Assembly (NCBI RefSeq): GCF_003991205.1
Contig: NZ_RXOZ01000010.1
Span: forward strand, 1-64,000
Direction of reading: 5' to 3'
DNA from: Georgenia sp. SYP-B2076
Lineage (GTDB): Bacteria > Actinomycetota > Actinomycetes > Actinomycetales > Actinomycetaceae
DNA length: 64,000 bases
The stretch's first letter is position 1, and each line of letters begins with the position of its first letter. This document shows, piece by piece, positions 41,662 through 51,270 of the stretch. A program made the translations under genes and the position numbers. The notes below the pieces were generated by a model. The model searched no databases, had not been told where the DNA came from, and worked only from the letters and a program-made list of their open reading frames with translations.

Positions 41662-42815
41662 GGCCGCAGGTCGCGCCGGCGCAGCCCGGCGCCGGGACGC
41701 TCGGCCGGGCGCACGTCGGTGGTGCCCTCCAGGCCCACGATGATCTCCTGGGCGGCGGCGACCCCGCCGACGTCGAGCTGCGCGTCGCCCGGCACGGACC
41801 GCTTGACCAGCGCCAGCCCGACGGGGCCGAGCTCCTCGTGGCGGACGACGGAGGTCAGGCGCCCCACGACCTTCTCCCCCAGGCGCACCTCGGCGCCGGC
41901 GTCGGGCAGCAGGTGTTCCGAGCCGTCCAGGTGCAGCATGACCAGGCGTCGCGGGGGGCGGCCGAGGTTGACCACCCGCGCGACGGTCTCCTGGCCGCGG
42001 TAGCAGCCCTTGTTCAGGTGCACGCCGGTACGCAGCCAGTCCAGCTCGTGCGGGATGGTGCGCTCGTCGACCTCGCGGCCGAGCCGGGGCCGCCAGGCCT
42101 CCACGCGCAGCGCCTCCCACGCCCAGGTGCCGGCGAGCCGGCCCGGCCGGCCCCCGGCCTGGTCGGGCGCGCAGAACGCGTCGACCACCGAACCGAGGGC
42201 GTCGCGGCGCACGACGCTCAGGGCGCGGTGGATGTCGATGCCCGGGTGGTCGGCGTCGCGCGGGCCGTAGTGGGTCGAGCCCGGGGCGGTGCGGGGCCAG
42301 GGGTCCTGCCACGTGAGCAGGTGGGCCTCGTGCCCGGCCAGGCGGGCCCACCCGCCGGCCGCGGTCCCGAGGACGGCGACGTCGTCCGGGCGCGCCACCT
42401 CGACCCGGAGCATGAACCGCATCTTCTCGAGGTACTCCGCCAGGGGCGCGGCGTCGGCGTGCTCGGTCAGGAGCCAGGTGCGTGTCCCGTCGTCCTGCAC
42501 GGCCGGGGCGTGCTCGACGTGGCCGTTGACGTCGAGCAGCAGCAGCTCGGTGCTCGCCCCGGCCTCCAGGCCCAGGAGCAGCTGGGAGCTCAGGGTGTTG
42601 AGCCAGGTGATGCGGTCCGGGCCGGTCACGGTGACGACGCCGAGGTGGGACAGGTCCACCACGCCCTCGCCGCGGGCCAGCGCACGCTGCTCGTGGGTCG
42701 GGTCGCCGTAGTGGAGGGCGACGCCGGCGTCCGGGCCGGAGCCCTCCACGGCGCCCGGCCGCGCCATCAGCGGGCTGCGGTAGCGGAGCTCCTCGGGGGT
42801 CAGGGCGGTGCTCAT
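41658..42815 (-). CDS. ygfZ: Folate-binding protein YgfZ (GcvT-like Fe-S cluster assembly factor)
   Basis: A 385-residue GcvT-fold protein bearing the YgfZ signature KGCYRGQETVARV with its conserved Cys. YgfZ helps make or repair certain Fe-S enzymes using folate. N-terminal ALARGEGVVDLSHLGVVTVTGPDR is the GcvT-like start. It lies one base after the FABP-like gene and is coupled to the FUSC-like gene. Confidence 0.93.
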   Translation of the reverse strand: MSTALTPEELRYRSPLMARPGAVEGSGPDAGVALHYGDPTHEQRALARGEGVVDLSHLGVVTVTGPDRITWLNTLSSQLLLGLEAGASTELLLLDVNGHVEHAPAVQDDGTRTWLLTEHADAAPLAEYLEKMRFMLRVEVARPDDVAVLGTAAGGWARLAGHEAHLLTWQDPWPRTAPGSTHYGPRDADHPGIDIHRALSVVRRDALGSVVDAFCAPDQAGGRPGRLAGTWAWEALRVEAWRPRLGREVDERTIPHELDWLRTGVHLNKGCYRGQETVARVVNLGRPPRRLVMLHLDGSEHLLPDAGAEVRLGEKVVGRLTSVVRHEELGPVGLALVKRSVPGDAQLDVGGVAAAQEIIVGLEGTTDVRPAERPGAGLRRRDLRP

Positions 42816-42816
42816 C

Positions 42817-43482
42817 TCAGTCCTGTCTGCTCAGTCGGCCGGAGGCGTAGGACTGCAGCTCCTGGCCGAACGCGGCCAGGTCCATCGCCCACATGAGGTC
42901 GTGCTGGACGAGGCCGTACACCCGCCGCGCCGCCGTCATCTCGGCGGCCGTCGCGGTGCGCACGACGGCGTCCGTGGCGAGGTCGACCCGGGCGCCCCGC
43001 ACCGTGCCGAGGTAGACGCTCAGGTGGCCGGCGGGGTCGGAGACGAGCACCTCGAGCTCGGTGGCGTCGGGCAGGGGGGCGCCGGACGCCGTCCGGGCGG
43101 CCGGGCGCACGGCGGGGCCGGCGGCCTGCGCGCCGGTCGGGACGCCGTTGCCCTGCTGGGCGGGCACCGACGTGACCGACGCCGGCAGCGGCCGCCAGTA
43201 CGACGTCTCGGTGGCCCACACCTGGTCGGGGACGAGCGCGCCCGCGCCCTCGGTCCCCGTCATCTCCTGCGCGATGGCGCCGGAGCGGGCGCGGTCGGTG
43301 GTCCAGATCGTGCTGGTGGACCGCAGGTAGGGGCCGCCGTCGTGGTCGAAGACGACCTCCTGGACGAACGCCTGCTCGTCCACACCCGGGTACCCGAGCA
43401 TGCCGAACCCGCGCCAGCGGCCCAGGAGCCAGGCGAGGGGGTAGCACTCCGGCGCGAGGTCGTCGGGGATGGTGAAGGCCAT
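42817..43482 (-). CDS. FABP/nitrobindin-like beta-barrel protein
   Basis: A 221-residue protein with LLGRWRGFGMLGYPG, the GxWxGxG signature of the actinobacterial FABP-like (THAP4/nitrobindin) family, and a C-terminal ARRVYGLVQHDLMWAMDLAAFGQELQSYAS. The region around the heme-ligand His of nitrobindins reads LVSDPAGHLSVYLG, so heme binding is uncertain. A Pro/Ala insert (about residues 100-135) interrupts the barrel. Confidence 0.82.
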   Translation of the reverse strand: MAFTIPDDLAPECYPLAWLLGRWRGFGMLGYPGVDEQAFVQEVVFDHDGGPYLRSTSTIWTTDRARSGAIAQEMTGTEGAGALVPDQVWATETSYWRPLPASVTSVPAQQGNGVPTGAQAAGPAVRPAARTASGAPLPDATELEVLVSDPAGHLSVYLGTVRGARVDLATDAVVRTATAAEMTAARRVYGLVQHDLMWAMDLAAFGQELQSYASGRLSRQD

Positions 43483-43527
43483 GCACCCAGGCTAGCCGCG
43501 CTCGCCGCGCGCTGCGCCGCCCGGCCC

Positions 43528-44250
43528 TCAGACGGTCAGCAGGCGGCTGACCAGGTACACCGGCACCCCGGCGGCCAGCAGCGGGAGCATCGCGGCGGCG
43601 GCCGCGGGCCGGACCCGGCGGGAGGACGGGAACCGGCCGAAGAGCACGTGCAGCGCCGCGGTGAGGATGCCCGCCGCCAGGCCGAGGAGCAGCCCCGGCA
43701 CGGGCCCCACCTCGGCGAGCAGCTCGCCGGTGACCAGCCCGACGGCGCCCGCGGCGACGGTCGCGACGCTGGCGACCAGCCCGGTGCGCGCCGGGATCGC
43801 GGTGCAGGAGGCGGCTGCGGCGATGGCGGCCGCGGCGGTCACGACGAGGGCCTCGGTGACGAAGCCGCTCTCGACGGCGACCCAGCCGGCCGCCGAGACC
43901 ACCACGACGTTGCCGCCGACCACCCCGGAGACGGACTCGACGAGGCGCGGGCGCCCGTCCCGGCGCAGCATCTGGTGGACGAAGGCGGCCACGACCGACA
44001 GGCCCATGACGAGCGCGAGCGCCGGCAGCGAGGCCAGGAGGACGGCGGCGACGGACGCGACCGCCACGAGCGCGATCACGATCCCCGCGCCGCGCGTGGT
44101 GGGCAGGTCGATCAGCCGCGGCCACCCGGCCGCGAAGACGAGCGCGAGGAGGAGGACGAGGGCCGTGAGCACGCCGTGGGAGAGGTAGCCGGCGACCGCC
44201 ACGGCGGCCGCACCGAGCGCGGTGGCGGCGGCGCGGGACGAGGCCCCCAT
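43528..44250 (-). CDS. Hypothetical multi-pass membrane protein
   Basis: A 240-residue protein with about seven hydrophobic segments and few charges; a central loop reads HQMLRRDGRPRLVESVSGVVGGN. ATG at 44250 gives MGASSRAAATAL; upstream in-frame sequence is Pro/Arg rich and looks non-coding. I do not recognise a characterised family. Confidence 0.75.
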   Translation of the reverse strand: MGASSRAAATALGAAAVAVAGYLSHGVLTALVLLLALVFAAGWPRLIDLPTTRGAGIVIALVAVASVAAVLLASLPALALVMGLSVVAAFVHQMLRRDGRPRLVESVSGVVGGNVVVVSAAGWVAVESGFVTEALVVTAAAAIAAAASCTAIPARTGLVASVATVAAGAVGLVTGELLAEVGPVPGLLLGLAAGILTAALHVLFGRFPSSRRVRPAAAAAMLPLLAAGVPVYLVSRLLTV

Positions 44251-44503
44251 CACGACCGCCGTCCCGGGGCGCCCGGCCGACCCGCCGCCCCGCGCCGCCG
44301 GCGGGTCACCGGCCGCGGCGGCAGCGGGGAAGGGCACGGGGTCACCCGGCGATTGTCGCAGATGCGGCTCGCGCCCCCGGCCGGGCGTGCGGCCGCGGGC
44401 CACGGCGGGCGCCGCCGGGCGCCGCCGGGTACGGGATCGACCCGGTCACGAGCGCCGCCGGGCGGCCACTAAAGTGTGGGCCACCGGACCGGAGGAGCTG
44501 ATA

Positions 44504-45232
44504 GTGGCGGATCTCGTGCTGCTGACCGCGGACCCCGGTGGCGCCGCGCGGGTGCTGCCCGCCCTGACGCTCCTGGGTCACCAGGTGGTGGTCGCGCCGA
44601 TGTCGCCCTCGGCGGTGGTCGAGAACGCGGACGCCGCCGCGATCCTGCTCGACGCCCGCCGGGACCTGGTCGCCGCGCGCACGCTGTGCCGGCTCCTCAG
44701 CGGGCCGGTCGAGGCACCGCCCGTGCTGCTCGTCCTCGCCGACGGCGGGTTCACGGCGGTCTCCGCCTCGTGGGGCGCGGCCGACGTCATCCTGGAGACG
44801 GCCGGGCCCGCCGAGGTCGAGGCACGCCTGCGCATGATGGGCGAGCACGCGCGGGACGACGACGAGGCCGCCCCGCCCGAGCAGCTCGAGGCGGGCGAGC
44901 TCGTCATCGACGCCTCCGCCTACACCGCCCGGGTGCGCGGCCGGATGCTCGACCTGACCTACAAGGAGTTCGAGCTGCTCAAGCACCTGGTGCTGCACCC
45001 GGGCAGGGTCCTCACCCGCGCCCAGCTGCTGCAGGAGGTCTGGGGCTACGACTATTACGGCGGTACCCGGACGGTCGACGTCCACGTCCGGCGGCTGCGC
45101 GCCAAGCTCGGCAGCGAGCACGACCAGATGATCGGGACGGTCCGCAACGTCGGCTACCGGTTCGACCCGCGGGGCCGTGACGCCAGCCCCGCGGACGTGG
45201 CCACGGTGCCCCAGAAGGACGCCGTCGGCTGA
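44504..45232 (+). CDS. glnR: GlnR-type orphan response regulator
   Basis: A 242-residue OmpR-fold regulator. The receiver reads LVLLTADPGGAARVLPALTLLGH and ILLDARRDLVAARTLCRLL, close to actinobacterial GlnR and lacking the acidic pocket of phosphorylated receivers. The DNA-binding end (LDLTYKEFELLKHLVLHPGRVLTRAQLLQEVWGYDYYGGTRTVD region) is nearly that of Streptomyces GlnR. GlnR controls nitrogen assimilation genes without a cognate kinase. GGAGGAGC precedes GTG 44504. It precedes the phosphate-transport genes. Confidence 0.88.
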   Translation: MADLVLLTADPGGAARVLPALTLLGHQVVVAPMSPSAVVENADAAAILLDARRDLVAARTLCRLLSGPVEAPPVLLVLADGGFTAVSASWGAADVILETAGPAEVEARLRMMGEHARDDDEAAPPEQLEAGELVIDASAYTARVRGRMLDLTYKEFELLKHLVLHPGRVLTRAQLLQEVWGYDYYGGTRTVDVHVRRLRAKLGSEHDQMIGTVRNVGYRFDPRGRDASPADVATVPQKDAVG

Positions 45233-45281
45233 CGCCCCGGCGCCCTCCCGCCCTTGCGCGCGCCGGGCGCACCTGACGTAT

Positions 45282-45360
45282 TGTTGGACCCGACGCCGGG
45301 TCGCGAAAGCCCCGGGCTCCAACACAAGCCGCCTAGAGCGGCCTAAGCGCCGACTGGCGC
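45282..45360 (+). ncRNA. Candidate structured RNA between glnR and the DUF47-pit unit
   Basis: Three consecutive hairpins: TGTTGGA (45282-45288) with TCCAACA (45318-45324) enclosing a CCGGG/CCCGG inner stem and the loop GCGAAAGC; then GCCGC/GCGGC (about 45328-45342); then GCGCC/GGCGC (45348-45359). A TATTGT -10-like hexamer overlaps the start. It could be a small RNA, a leader element or the glnR terminator. The rest of 45233-45538 contains no gene; a PHO-like 11-mer (GTTCACCTCCT) is at 45500-45510. Confidence 0.35.
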
Positions 45361-45538
45361 TCTCCGGCCCGGCGTCCTCACCTCCCCCGCGGCCGACGGC
45401 GGCCGCCCCGACGCGCCGCGCGCGGCCCCTCCCCCGGTCCCCCGGTGGGCCAGGTCACGAAACGCGGCGCCCCCAACGATCTGCTCTAGCCTGAAGCCTG
45501 TTCACCTCCTGGACACGACCTCTCGACTGGAGCAATTG

Positions 45539-46159
45539 GTGCGATTCCGCCCCTCACCGCGTGACGGCACGTTCTTCGACCTCTTCGCCGCCGCCGCCGC
45601 GCACCTCGTGACGGGGGCGGGCCTGCTCGCGCAGATCCTCGGCGCCGACCGGGCGCACCGCAAGGAGCTCGCCGACCAGCTGCGGGCCGTCGAGCACGCG
45701 GCCGACGAGGCCGCGCACGCGATCTACAAGCGGCTCGCGCAGACGTTCGTGACGCCCCTGGACCGCGAGGACCTGTACCACCTCGCGTCCCGGCTCGACG
45801 ACTGCATGGACGCCATGGAGGAGGCCGGGGACCTCATCGTCCTGTACAAGGTCGGCGTCCTGCCCACCGCCGTCAGCGACCAGGTCGCCGTCCTGCAGCG
45901 GTGTGCCGAGCTGACGTGCGAGGTCATGCCGCGGCTGAAGTCGATGGAGGGGCTGCGGGAGTACTGGGTGGAGATCAACCGCCTGGAGAACCAGGCGGAC
46001 CGGGCCTACCGGCGTCTCCTCGCCGAGATCTTCGAGCAGGAGCACGACCCGATCACGGTCATCAAGCTCAAGGGGATCGTCGACGCGCTCGAGTCCGGCG
46101 CCGACGCCTTCGAGCGGCTGGCCAACGGTATCGAGACGATCGCCCTCAAGGAGTCCTGA
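45539..46159 (+). CDS. DUF47 (PhoU-like) protein, PiT partner
   Basis: A 206-residue helical protein of the DUF47/TIGR00153 family (FFDLFAAAAAHLVTGAGLLAQIL, HAADEAAHAIYKRLAQTFVTPLDREDLYHLA, ending GIVDALESGADAFERLANGIETIALK). These PhoU-like proteins sit beside PiT transporters and are thought to gate them. GTG 45539 has GGAG upstream; a TTG one codon earlier is possible. Pit follows six bases later. Confidence 0.92.
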   Translation: MRFRPSPRDGTFFDLFAAAAAHLVTGAGLLAQILGADRAHRKELADQLRAVEHAADEAAHAIYKRLAQTFVTPLDREDLYHLASRLDDCMDAMEEAGDLIVLYKVGVLPTAVSDQVAVLQRCAELTCEVMPRLKSMEGLREYWVEINRLENQADRAYRRLLAEIFEQEHDPITVIKLKGIVDALESGADAFERLANGIETIALKES

Positions 46160-46165
46160 CCCGCC

Positions 46166-47167
46166 GTGGACCTCACGCTCGTCCTCGTGCTCGTGGTGGT
46201 GGTCGTCGCTCTCGGCTTCGACTTCACCAACGGCTTCCACGACGCCGCCAACGCGATCGCGACGTCGGTGTCCACCCGCGCCCTGACGCCCCGGACGGCG
46301 CTGGTCCTGGCGGCCGTCATGAACCTCGTCGGCGCCCTGCTCGGCACCGGCGTCGCCGAGACCATCGGCTCCGGGATCATCACGCCGCCCGTCGGCGCCT
46401 CCGGCCTCGCGGTGGTCCTCGCCGGCCTCCTCGGCGCCATCGCCTGGAACCTCGTGACGTGGTGGCTGGGCCTCCCGTCGTCGTCCTCGCACGCCCTCAT
46501 CGGGGGCCTGACGGGCGCCGGCCTGGCCTCGGCCACGCAGGTGCACTGGGACGTCATCGGCGGCAGCGTGGTGGTCCCGATGGTCCTCTCGCCGCTGGTC
46601 GGGTTCGCCCTGGCGTACGCGCTCATGGTGGCGGTCCTGTGGGTCTTCCGACGCCGGCCGTTCGGCCGCACCATGCGGCGCTTCCGGATGGCGCAGACCG
46701 TCTCGGCAGCCGCCATGGCGCTGGGGCACGGGCTGCAGGACGCGCAGAAGACGATGGGCGTGATCGCGCTGGCGCTGGTGGCCGGCGGGCTGCACGAGGG
46801 CACGTCCATCCCGCTGTGGGTCAAGCTCGTCGCGGCGAGCGCGATCTCGCTGGGCACCTACGCCGGTGGGTGGCGGATCATGCGCACGCTGGGCCGGCGG
46901 GTCATCGAGCTGGACCCCGCGCGCGGCTTCGTGGCGGAGACGGTCGCCTCCGGCGTGCTCTACGCGACGGCCTTCATCTTCCACGCGCCGATCTCGACGA
47001 CGCACACCATCACCTCAGCGATCATGGGCGTCGGGGCCACGCGCCGGCTCTCCGCGGTGCGCTGGGGCGTGGCGGGCAACATCGCCGTCGCCTGGGTCCT
47101 GACCATCCCCGCATCCGCGCTGGTCGCCGCCGGGCTGTACCTCGGGGTCCACGTCCTCCTGCCGTGA
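46166..47167 (+). CDS. pit: PiT family inorganic phosphate transporter
   Basis: A 333-residue membrane protein with the duplicated PiT signatures GFDFTNGFHDAANAIATS and HAPISTTHTITSAIMGVG, plus GLPSSSSHALIGGLTG. It imports metal-phosphate by proton symport. GTG start; forms an operon with the DUF47 gene and ends at a strong terminator facing pstB. Confidence 0.94.
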   Translation: MDLTLVLVLVVVVVALGFDFTNGFHDAANAIATSVSTRALTPRTALVLAAVMNLVGALLGTGVAETIGSGIITPPVGASGLAVVLAGLLGAIAWNLVTWWLGLPSSSSHALIGGLTGAGLASATQVHWDVIGGSVVVPMVLSPLVGFALAYALMVAVLWVFRRRPFGRTMRRFRMAQTVSAAAMALGHGLQDAQKTMGVIALALVAGGLHEGTSIPLWVKLVAASAISLGTYAGGWRIMRTLGRRVIELDPARGFVAETVASGVLYATAFIFHAPISTTHTITSAIMGVGATRRLSAVRWGVAGNIAVAWVLTIPASALVAAGLYLGVHVLLP

Positions 47168-47259
47168 GCGCCGGGCCCGACGCCGGAGCGGCCCGGCCCC
47201 GGAGCGGCCCGACGCCGGCGACGGGCCGGCCCCGGAGCGGCCCAGCCCCGGGCACGGAC

Positions 47260-47289
47260 GAGCCCGGCCGGTCGGGACCGGCCGGGCTC
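47260..47289. terminator. Bidirectional terminator between pit and pstB
   Basis: Perfect 14-bp stem (GAGCCCGGCCGGTC, 47260-47273, with 47276-47289) and a two-base centre between convergent 3' ends. Confidence 0.85.
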
Positions 47290-47309
47290 CGCCGGGCCGG
47301 TGCGTCAGC

Positions 47310-48089
47310 TCACCCGAAGCGGCCGGAGATGTAGTCCTCGGTGTCCTTGACGGACGGCGAGGAGAACATCTTGTCCGTCTCGTCCATCTCGATGAGGTGG
47401 CCGGGCTTGCCGGTGCCGGCGATGTTGAAGAAGCCGGTGCGGTCGGACACGCGTGAGGCCTGCTGCATGTTGTGCGTGACGATGACGATCGTGTACTCGT
47501 CCTTCAGCTCCGCCATGAGGTCCTCGATGGCGAGCGTGGAGATCGGGTCCAGGGCCGAGCACGGCTCGTCCATGAGGAGGACGTCGGGCTTGACGGCGAT
47601 CGCCCGGGCGATGCACAGGCGCTGCTGCTGGCCGCCCGAGAGCGAGGAGCCGGGCCGGGCGAGGCGGTCCTTGACCTCGTTCCACAGGTTCGCGCCGCGC
47701 AGCGAGCGCTCCACGAGCTCCTCGGCCTCGTGCTTCTTGATCTTGCGGTTGTTCAGCCGCACGCCGGCGAGCACGTTGTCCGCGATGGACATCGTGGGGA
47801 ACGGGTTCGGCCGCTGGAAGACCATGCCGACGTGGCGTCGGACCATCACCGGGTCGACCTCGGGGGCGTAGAGGTCCTGGCCGTCCAGGATCGCCGAGCC
47901 CTCGACCCGCGCGCCGGGGATGACCTCGTGCATGCGGTTCAGGGTCCGCAGGAAGGTCGACTTCCCGCAGCCGGAGGGGCCGATGAGGGCGGTGATCGAG
48001 CGCGGCTCGATGGCCATGTTGACGTCCTCGACCGCGAGGAAGTCCCCGTAGTAGACGTTGAGGTCCTTGACGTCGATGCGCTTAGACAT
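47310..48089 (-). CDS. pstB: Phosphate ABC transporter ATPase (PstB)
   Basis: A 259-residue ATPase: Walker [26 protein letters not shown] typical of PstB, signature [13 protein letters not shown], Walker [12 protein letters not shown] and switch His in VTHNMQQA. It powers high-affinity phosphate uptake with PstSCA. Last gene of the run, 72 bp after pstA. Confidence 0.97.
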   Translation of the reverse strand: MSKRIDVKDLNVYYGDFLAVEDVNMAIEPRSITALIGPSGCGKSTFLRTLNRMHEVIPGARVEGSAILDGQDLYAPEVDPVMVRRHVGMVFQRPNPFPTMSIADNVLAGVRLNNRKIKKHEAEELVERSLRGANLWNEVKDRLARPGSSLSGGQQQRLCIARAIAVKPDVLLMDEPCSALDPISTLAIEDLMAELKDEYTIVIVTHNMQQASRVSDRTGFFNIAGTGKPGHLIEMDETDKMFSSPSVKDTEDYISGRFG

Positions 48090-48161
48090 GGGCGTTCCTT
48101 CCGGGGGCGGGGCAGGCGGCGGGGCCGCGGGGAGTGCGGGGGCGGGGGGCGCGGGCGGCGG

Positions 48162-49208
48162 TCACGAGCGGCCCTTGGGCGCGAAGTACCGGCTGATCAG
48201 CCGGGCCCCGAGGTTGAGGAGCATGACGATGACGACGAGGGTCAGCGCCGCGGTCCAGGCGCGGTCGATGCCGACGCCGCCCTGGGAGAACTGGCGGTAC
48301 GCGAACACGGGCAGGGTCGCCATGCGGCCCTCGAGCGGGTTGTTGTTGATGCTGGCGATGATGCCGACCGTCATCAGCAGGGGCGCCGTCTCCCCGATCA
48401 CGCGGGCGATGGCGATCATCACGCCGGTCGTGATGCCGGCGATCGCGGTGCGCAGCACGACCTTGATGACCGTGAGCCACTTGGGCACGCCGAGGGCGTA
48501 GGACGCCTCGCGCAGCTCGTTGGGCACCAGACGCAGCATCTCCTCCACCGAGCGCACGACCACCGGGGTCATGAGGACGGCGAGGGCCACGGCCCCCATG
48601 AGGGCCGACCGGTAGGCGGGGCCGACGAGAATCGTGAACAGGGCGAAGGCGAAGAGGCCGGCGACGATCGAGGGGATGCCCGTCATCACGTCCACGAGGA
48701 TGGTGATCGCGCGGGCGAGCCGGCCCTTGCCGTACTCGACCAGGTAGATCGCGGTGAAGATCCCCAGCGGGATCGAGATCACGGAGGCGATGCCCGTGAC
48801 CCACAGGGTGCCGACGATCGCGTGGAGCGCGCCGCCCTCGACCATGTCCCCGAAGATGCCGGTCATGTCCGTGGTGAGGAAGTCCCAGCTGAAGAGCTTG
48901 AGGCCACGCTGCAGCACGATCCACACCAGGGAGACCAGCGGGACCATGGCCACCAGGAAGGCGCCCGTGACCAGCGACGTCGCGAGGCGGTCCTTCGAGG
49001 GCCGCTCCCCCTCGACGGCTCGCGAGAGCGCCCAGCTGGCGACGATGAACAGGATCCCGCCGAGGAACACGACCGAGACGACGGTCGGTTCGCCGACGAG
49101 GAGGAGGAGGACGTAGACGAGGGCGACGGAGGCGACCAGCACGGCCCACGGCGTCCACTTCGGCAGCCGGGGGGCGCGCGTCGCCAGCTCGGAGGTGAGG
49201 GCGGTCAT
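48162..49208 (-). CDS. pstA: Phosphate ABC transporter permease (PstA)
   Basis: A 348-residue permease. Two or three N-terminal helices beyond the usual core extend the protein, then the BPD_transp_1 core with the EAA loop EMLRLVPNELREASYALGVPKWLTVIKVVL. ATG 49208 overlaps the pstC stop by one base (TGATG). Confidence 0.95.
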   Translation of the reverse strand: MTALTSELATRAPRLPKWTPWAVLVASVALVYVLLLLVGEPTVVSVVFLGGILFIVASWALSRAVEGERPSKDRLATSLVTGAFLVAMVPLVSLVWIVLQRGLKLFSWDFLTTDMTGIFGDMVEGGALHAIVGTLWVTGIASVISIPLGIFTAIYLVEYGKGRLARAITILVDVMTGIPSIVAGLFAFALFTILVGPAYRSALMGAVALAVLMTPVVVRSVEEMLRLVPNELREASYALGVPKWLTVIKVVLRTAIAGITTGVMIAIARVIGETAPLLMTVGIIASINNNPLEGRMATLPVFAYRQFSQGGVGIDRAWTAALTLVVIVMLLNLGARLISRYFAPKGRS

Positions 49209-50191
49209 CAGTTCGCTCCAGAGAACTCGGCGCGGCGCGCGATGACCCAGCGGGCCAGCAGGTTCACGCCGAAGGTGATCACGAAGAGGGTCAGGCCCGT
49301 CGCGATGAGCACGTCGGCACCGAGGCCCGAGGCCTCGGGGAACTGGTTGGCGATGTTCGCGGCGATGGTCTGGTGCTGTCCGGGCCTGAGGACGTAGAAG
49401 TTCACGAGGAAGCCGGGCGAGAGGATCATGAGCACGGCCATGGTCTCGCCCAGCGCGCGGCCGAGGCCCAGCATCGAGGCGCTGATGATGCCGGAGCGGC
49501 CGAACGGGAAGACCGACATGCGGATCATCTCCCAGCGCGTCGCCCCGAGCGCCAGCGAGGCCTCCTCGTGCAGGCGGGGCGTCTGGAGGAACACCTCACG
49601 AATCGTCGCGGTGACGATGGGCAGGACCATCACCGCGAGGACGATCGACGCGGCCATGATGTTCCGGGCGGGCGCCTGGAAGCCGGCGAGGGGCGCGATG
49701 AACCCGAGGTTGCCGCTCAGCCAGGCGAAGAAGGGGTTGAGCACGGGGACGAGCCATGCCATGCCCCACATGCCGTAGACCACCGACGGGATCGCGGCGA
49801 GCAGGTCGACGAGGTACCCGAGGCCCTGCGCGGCGCGCCGCGGCGCGTAGTGGGAGATGAACAGGCCGATCGCGATGCTGAGCGGCACGGCGATGAGCAG
49901 CGCGATCACCGAGGACAGCAGCGTGCCGAAGACCAGGGGCGCGAGGTACGCCCCCAGGCTCTTCTCGTCCATGAACCCGATCTCGTCGTACTGCGCCTGC
50001 GAGGCGACGAGCGCGGGCCACGACCGGACGATGAGGAAGCCGGCGACGGCGGCGAGGATGACGAGGATGACGACGCCGGCGCCGGTGGAGATCCCGGCGA
50101 AGATCGGGTTGCCCAGACGCCCCGGTGGGCGGCTCAGCCGCAGCTGGGGTGTGCCCCCGGGCGGGGCTTCGGTCGTGCTGGGGGCTGCCAC
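49208..50191 (-). CDS. pstC: Phosphate ABC transporter permease (PstC)
   Basis: A 327-residue permease: N-terminal helix GVVILVILAAVAGFLIVRSWPAL, DLLAAIPSVVYGMWG, and the EAA loop REVFLQTPRLHEEASLALGATRWEMIRMSVFP. GTG 50191 has GGAGGATCC just upstream. It follows pstS1 by 44 bp. Confidence 0.95.
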   Translation of the reverse strand: MAAPSTTEAPPGGTPQLRLSRPPGRLGNPIFAGISTGAGVVILVILAAVAGFLIVRSWPALVASQAQYDEIGFMDEKSLGAYLAPLVFGTLLSSVIALLIAVPLSIAIGLFISHYAPRRAAQGLGYLVDLLAAIPSVVYGMWGMAWLVPVLNPFFAWLSGNLGFIAPLAGFQAPARNIMAASIVLAVMVLPIVTATIREVFLQTPRLHEEASLALGATRWEMIRMSVFPFGRSGIISASMLGLGRALGETMAVLMILSPGFLVNFYVLRPGQHQTIAANIANQFPEASGLGADVLIATGLTLFVITFGVNLLARWVIARRAEFSGAN

Positions 50192-50235
50192 GGATCCTCC
50201 GGGAAGATCGGTTGCTGGATGGAAGGGGTCTGAGC

Positions 50236-51270
50236 TCAGTCGGCCGAGATCTGCGCGATCGCGGCATCGACCCGCTTGCGCAGGGCGTCCGAGATGGGCG
50301 CGGAGCCGGCCACCCGGGGGTCGGCCGCGCGGGCCTGTCCCTCGGGGCTGGCGATGTAGTCGAGCAGGTCCGTGATGTTCCGGGCGTCGCGCTCGTTGTC
50401 GTACGTCGAGCAGGCCATCGTGTAGGAGACCAGCACGATCGGGTACGTCCCGGCCGCGGTGGTGTCGCGCGCCAGCTCGATGGTCAGGCGCAGGTCGCTC
50501 GCGTCCTCGGCGGGCGCGGAGGCGTCCACGACGGCGGCGGCGGCCTCCGCGGAGAACGGCACGAACTCCTCGCCCACGCCCACCGCGACGGTGCCGAGCT
50601 CGCCCGGGACCTGCGCGGCGTCGGCGTAGCCGATCGTGCCCTCCGCCGCCTGCATCGTCTGGATGACGCCCGTGGTCTGGGTGCCGGACTGCGTGCCCGA
50701 GAGCGGCCAGGACTCGCTCGGCTCGTGCGGCCAGGCGTCGCCGGCCGCGGCGGCCAGGTACTCGGTGAAGTTCTCGGTGGTGCCCGAGTCGTCGGACCGG
50801 TTCACCGGGACGATGCCGAGGTCCGGCAGCGCCACACCGGGGTTGGTCGCGACGATCGCTGGGTCGTCCCAGCGGGTGATGTCCCCGTTGAAGATCGCGG
50901 CGATCGTCCTCGGCTCGAGGTCGAGGTGCTCCGCCGCGAGGCCCGGCAGGTTGTAGGCCACGGCGATGGGCGAGATGTACAGCGGCAGCTCGACCACCTC
51001 GCCACCGAAGCACCGCTGGGTCCCCTTGGCGAGCTCGTCGGCGTCCATGGGTTCGTCGGAGCCGGCGAACAGGGTGGCCGAGTTGAGGAACATCTCCCGG
51101 CCCGAGCCCGAGCCGACCGGGTCGTAGGAGGCGATGACGTCGGGGTGGGCGTCGCCGAAGCCGGCGATCCACGCGGTCATGGCGATCTCCTGCGAGGAGG
51201 CGCCGCCTCCCGGGAGGGTGCCGCCGGTGCCGCCGCACGCCGCGAGCGTGAGCGCCAGGGCGCCGCTCAC
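50236..51270 (-). CDS. pstS: Phosphate-binding protein PstS, copy 1, with a disrupted or atypical 5' end
   Basis: About 344 residues. GTLPGGGASSQEIAMTAW, ASYDPVGSGSGREMF, VNRSDDSGTTENFTEYL and LPLYISPIAVAYNLPG show a full PstS fold with phosphate-binding Ser/Asp/Arg segments. The lipobox LTLAACGG is in frame, but no ATG, GTG or TTG precedes it in frame near the gene except GTG 51270, which leaves an 11-residue signal without basic residues. ATGs at 51314 and 51320, with a good GGGGG site, open a frame one base off that reads MHVALRASAVWRRRP and stops at the lipobox helix. A one-base indel or a frameshift near 51275-51290 would restore a normal signal. PHO boxes lie upstream. Confidence 0.85.
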   Translation of the reverse strand: MSGALALTLAACGGTGGTLPGGGASSQEIAMTAWIAGFGDAHPDVIASYDPVGSGSGREMFLNSATLFAGSDEPMDADELAKGTQRCFGGEVVELPLYISPIAVAYNLPGLAAEHLDLEPRTIAAIFNGDITRWDDPAIVATNPGVALPDLGIVPVNRSDDSGTTENFTEYLAAAAGDAWPHEPSESWPLSGTQSGTQTTGVIQTMQAAEGTIGYADAAQVPGELGTVAVGVGEEFVPFSAEAAAAVVDASAPAEDASDLRLTIELARDTTAAGTYPIVLVSYTMACSTYDNERDARNITDLLDYIASPEGQARAADPRVAGSAPISDALRKRVDAAIAQISAD

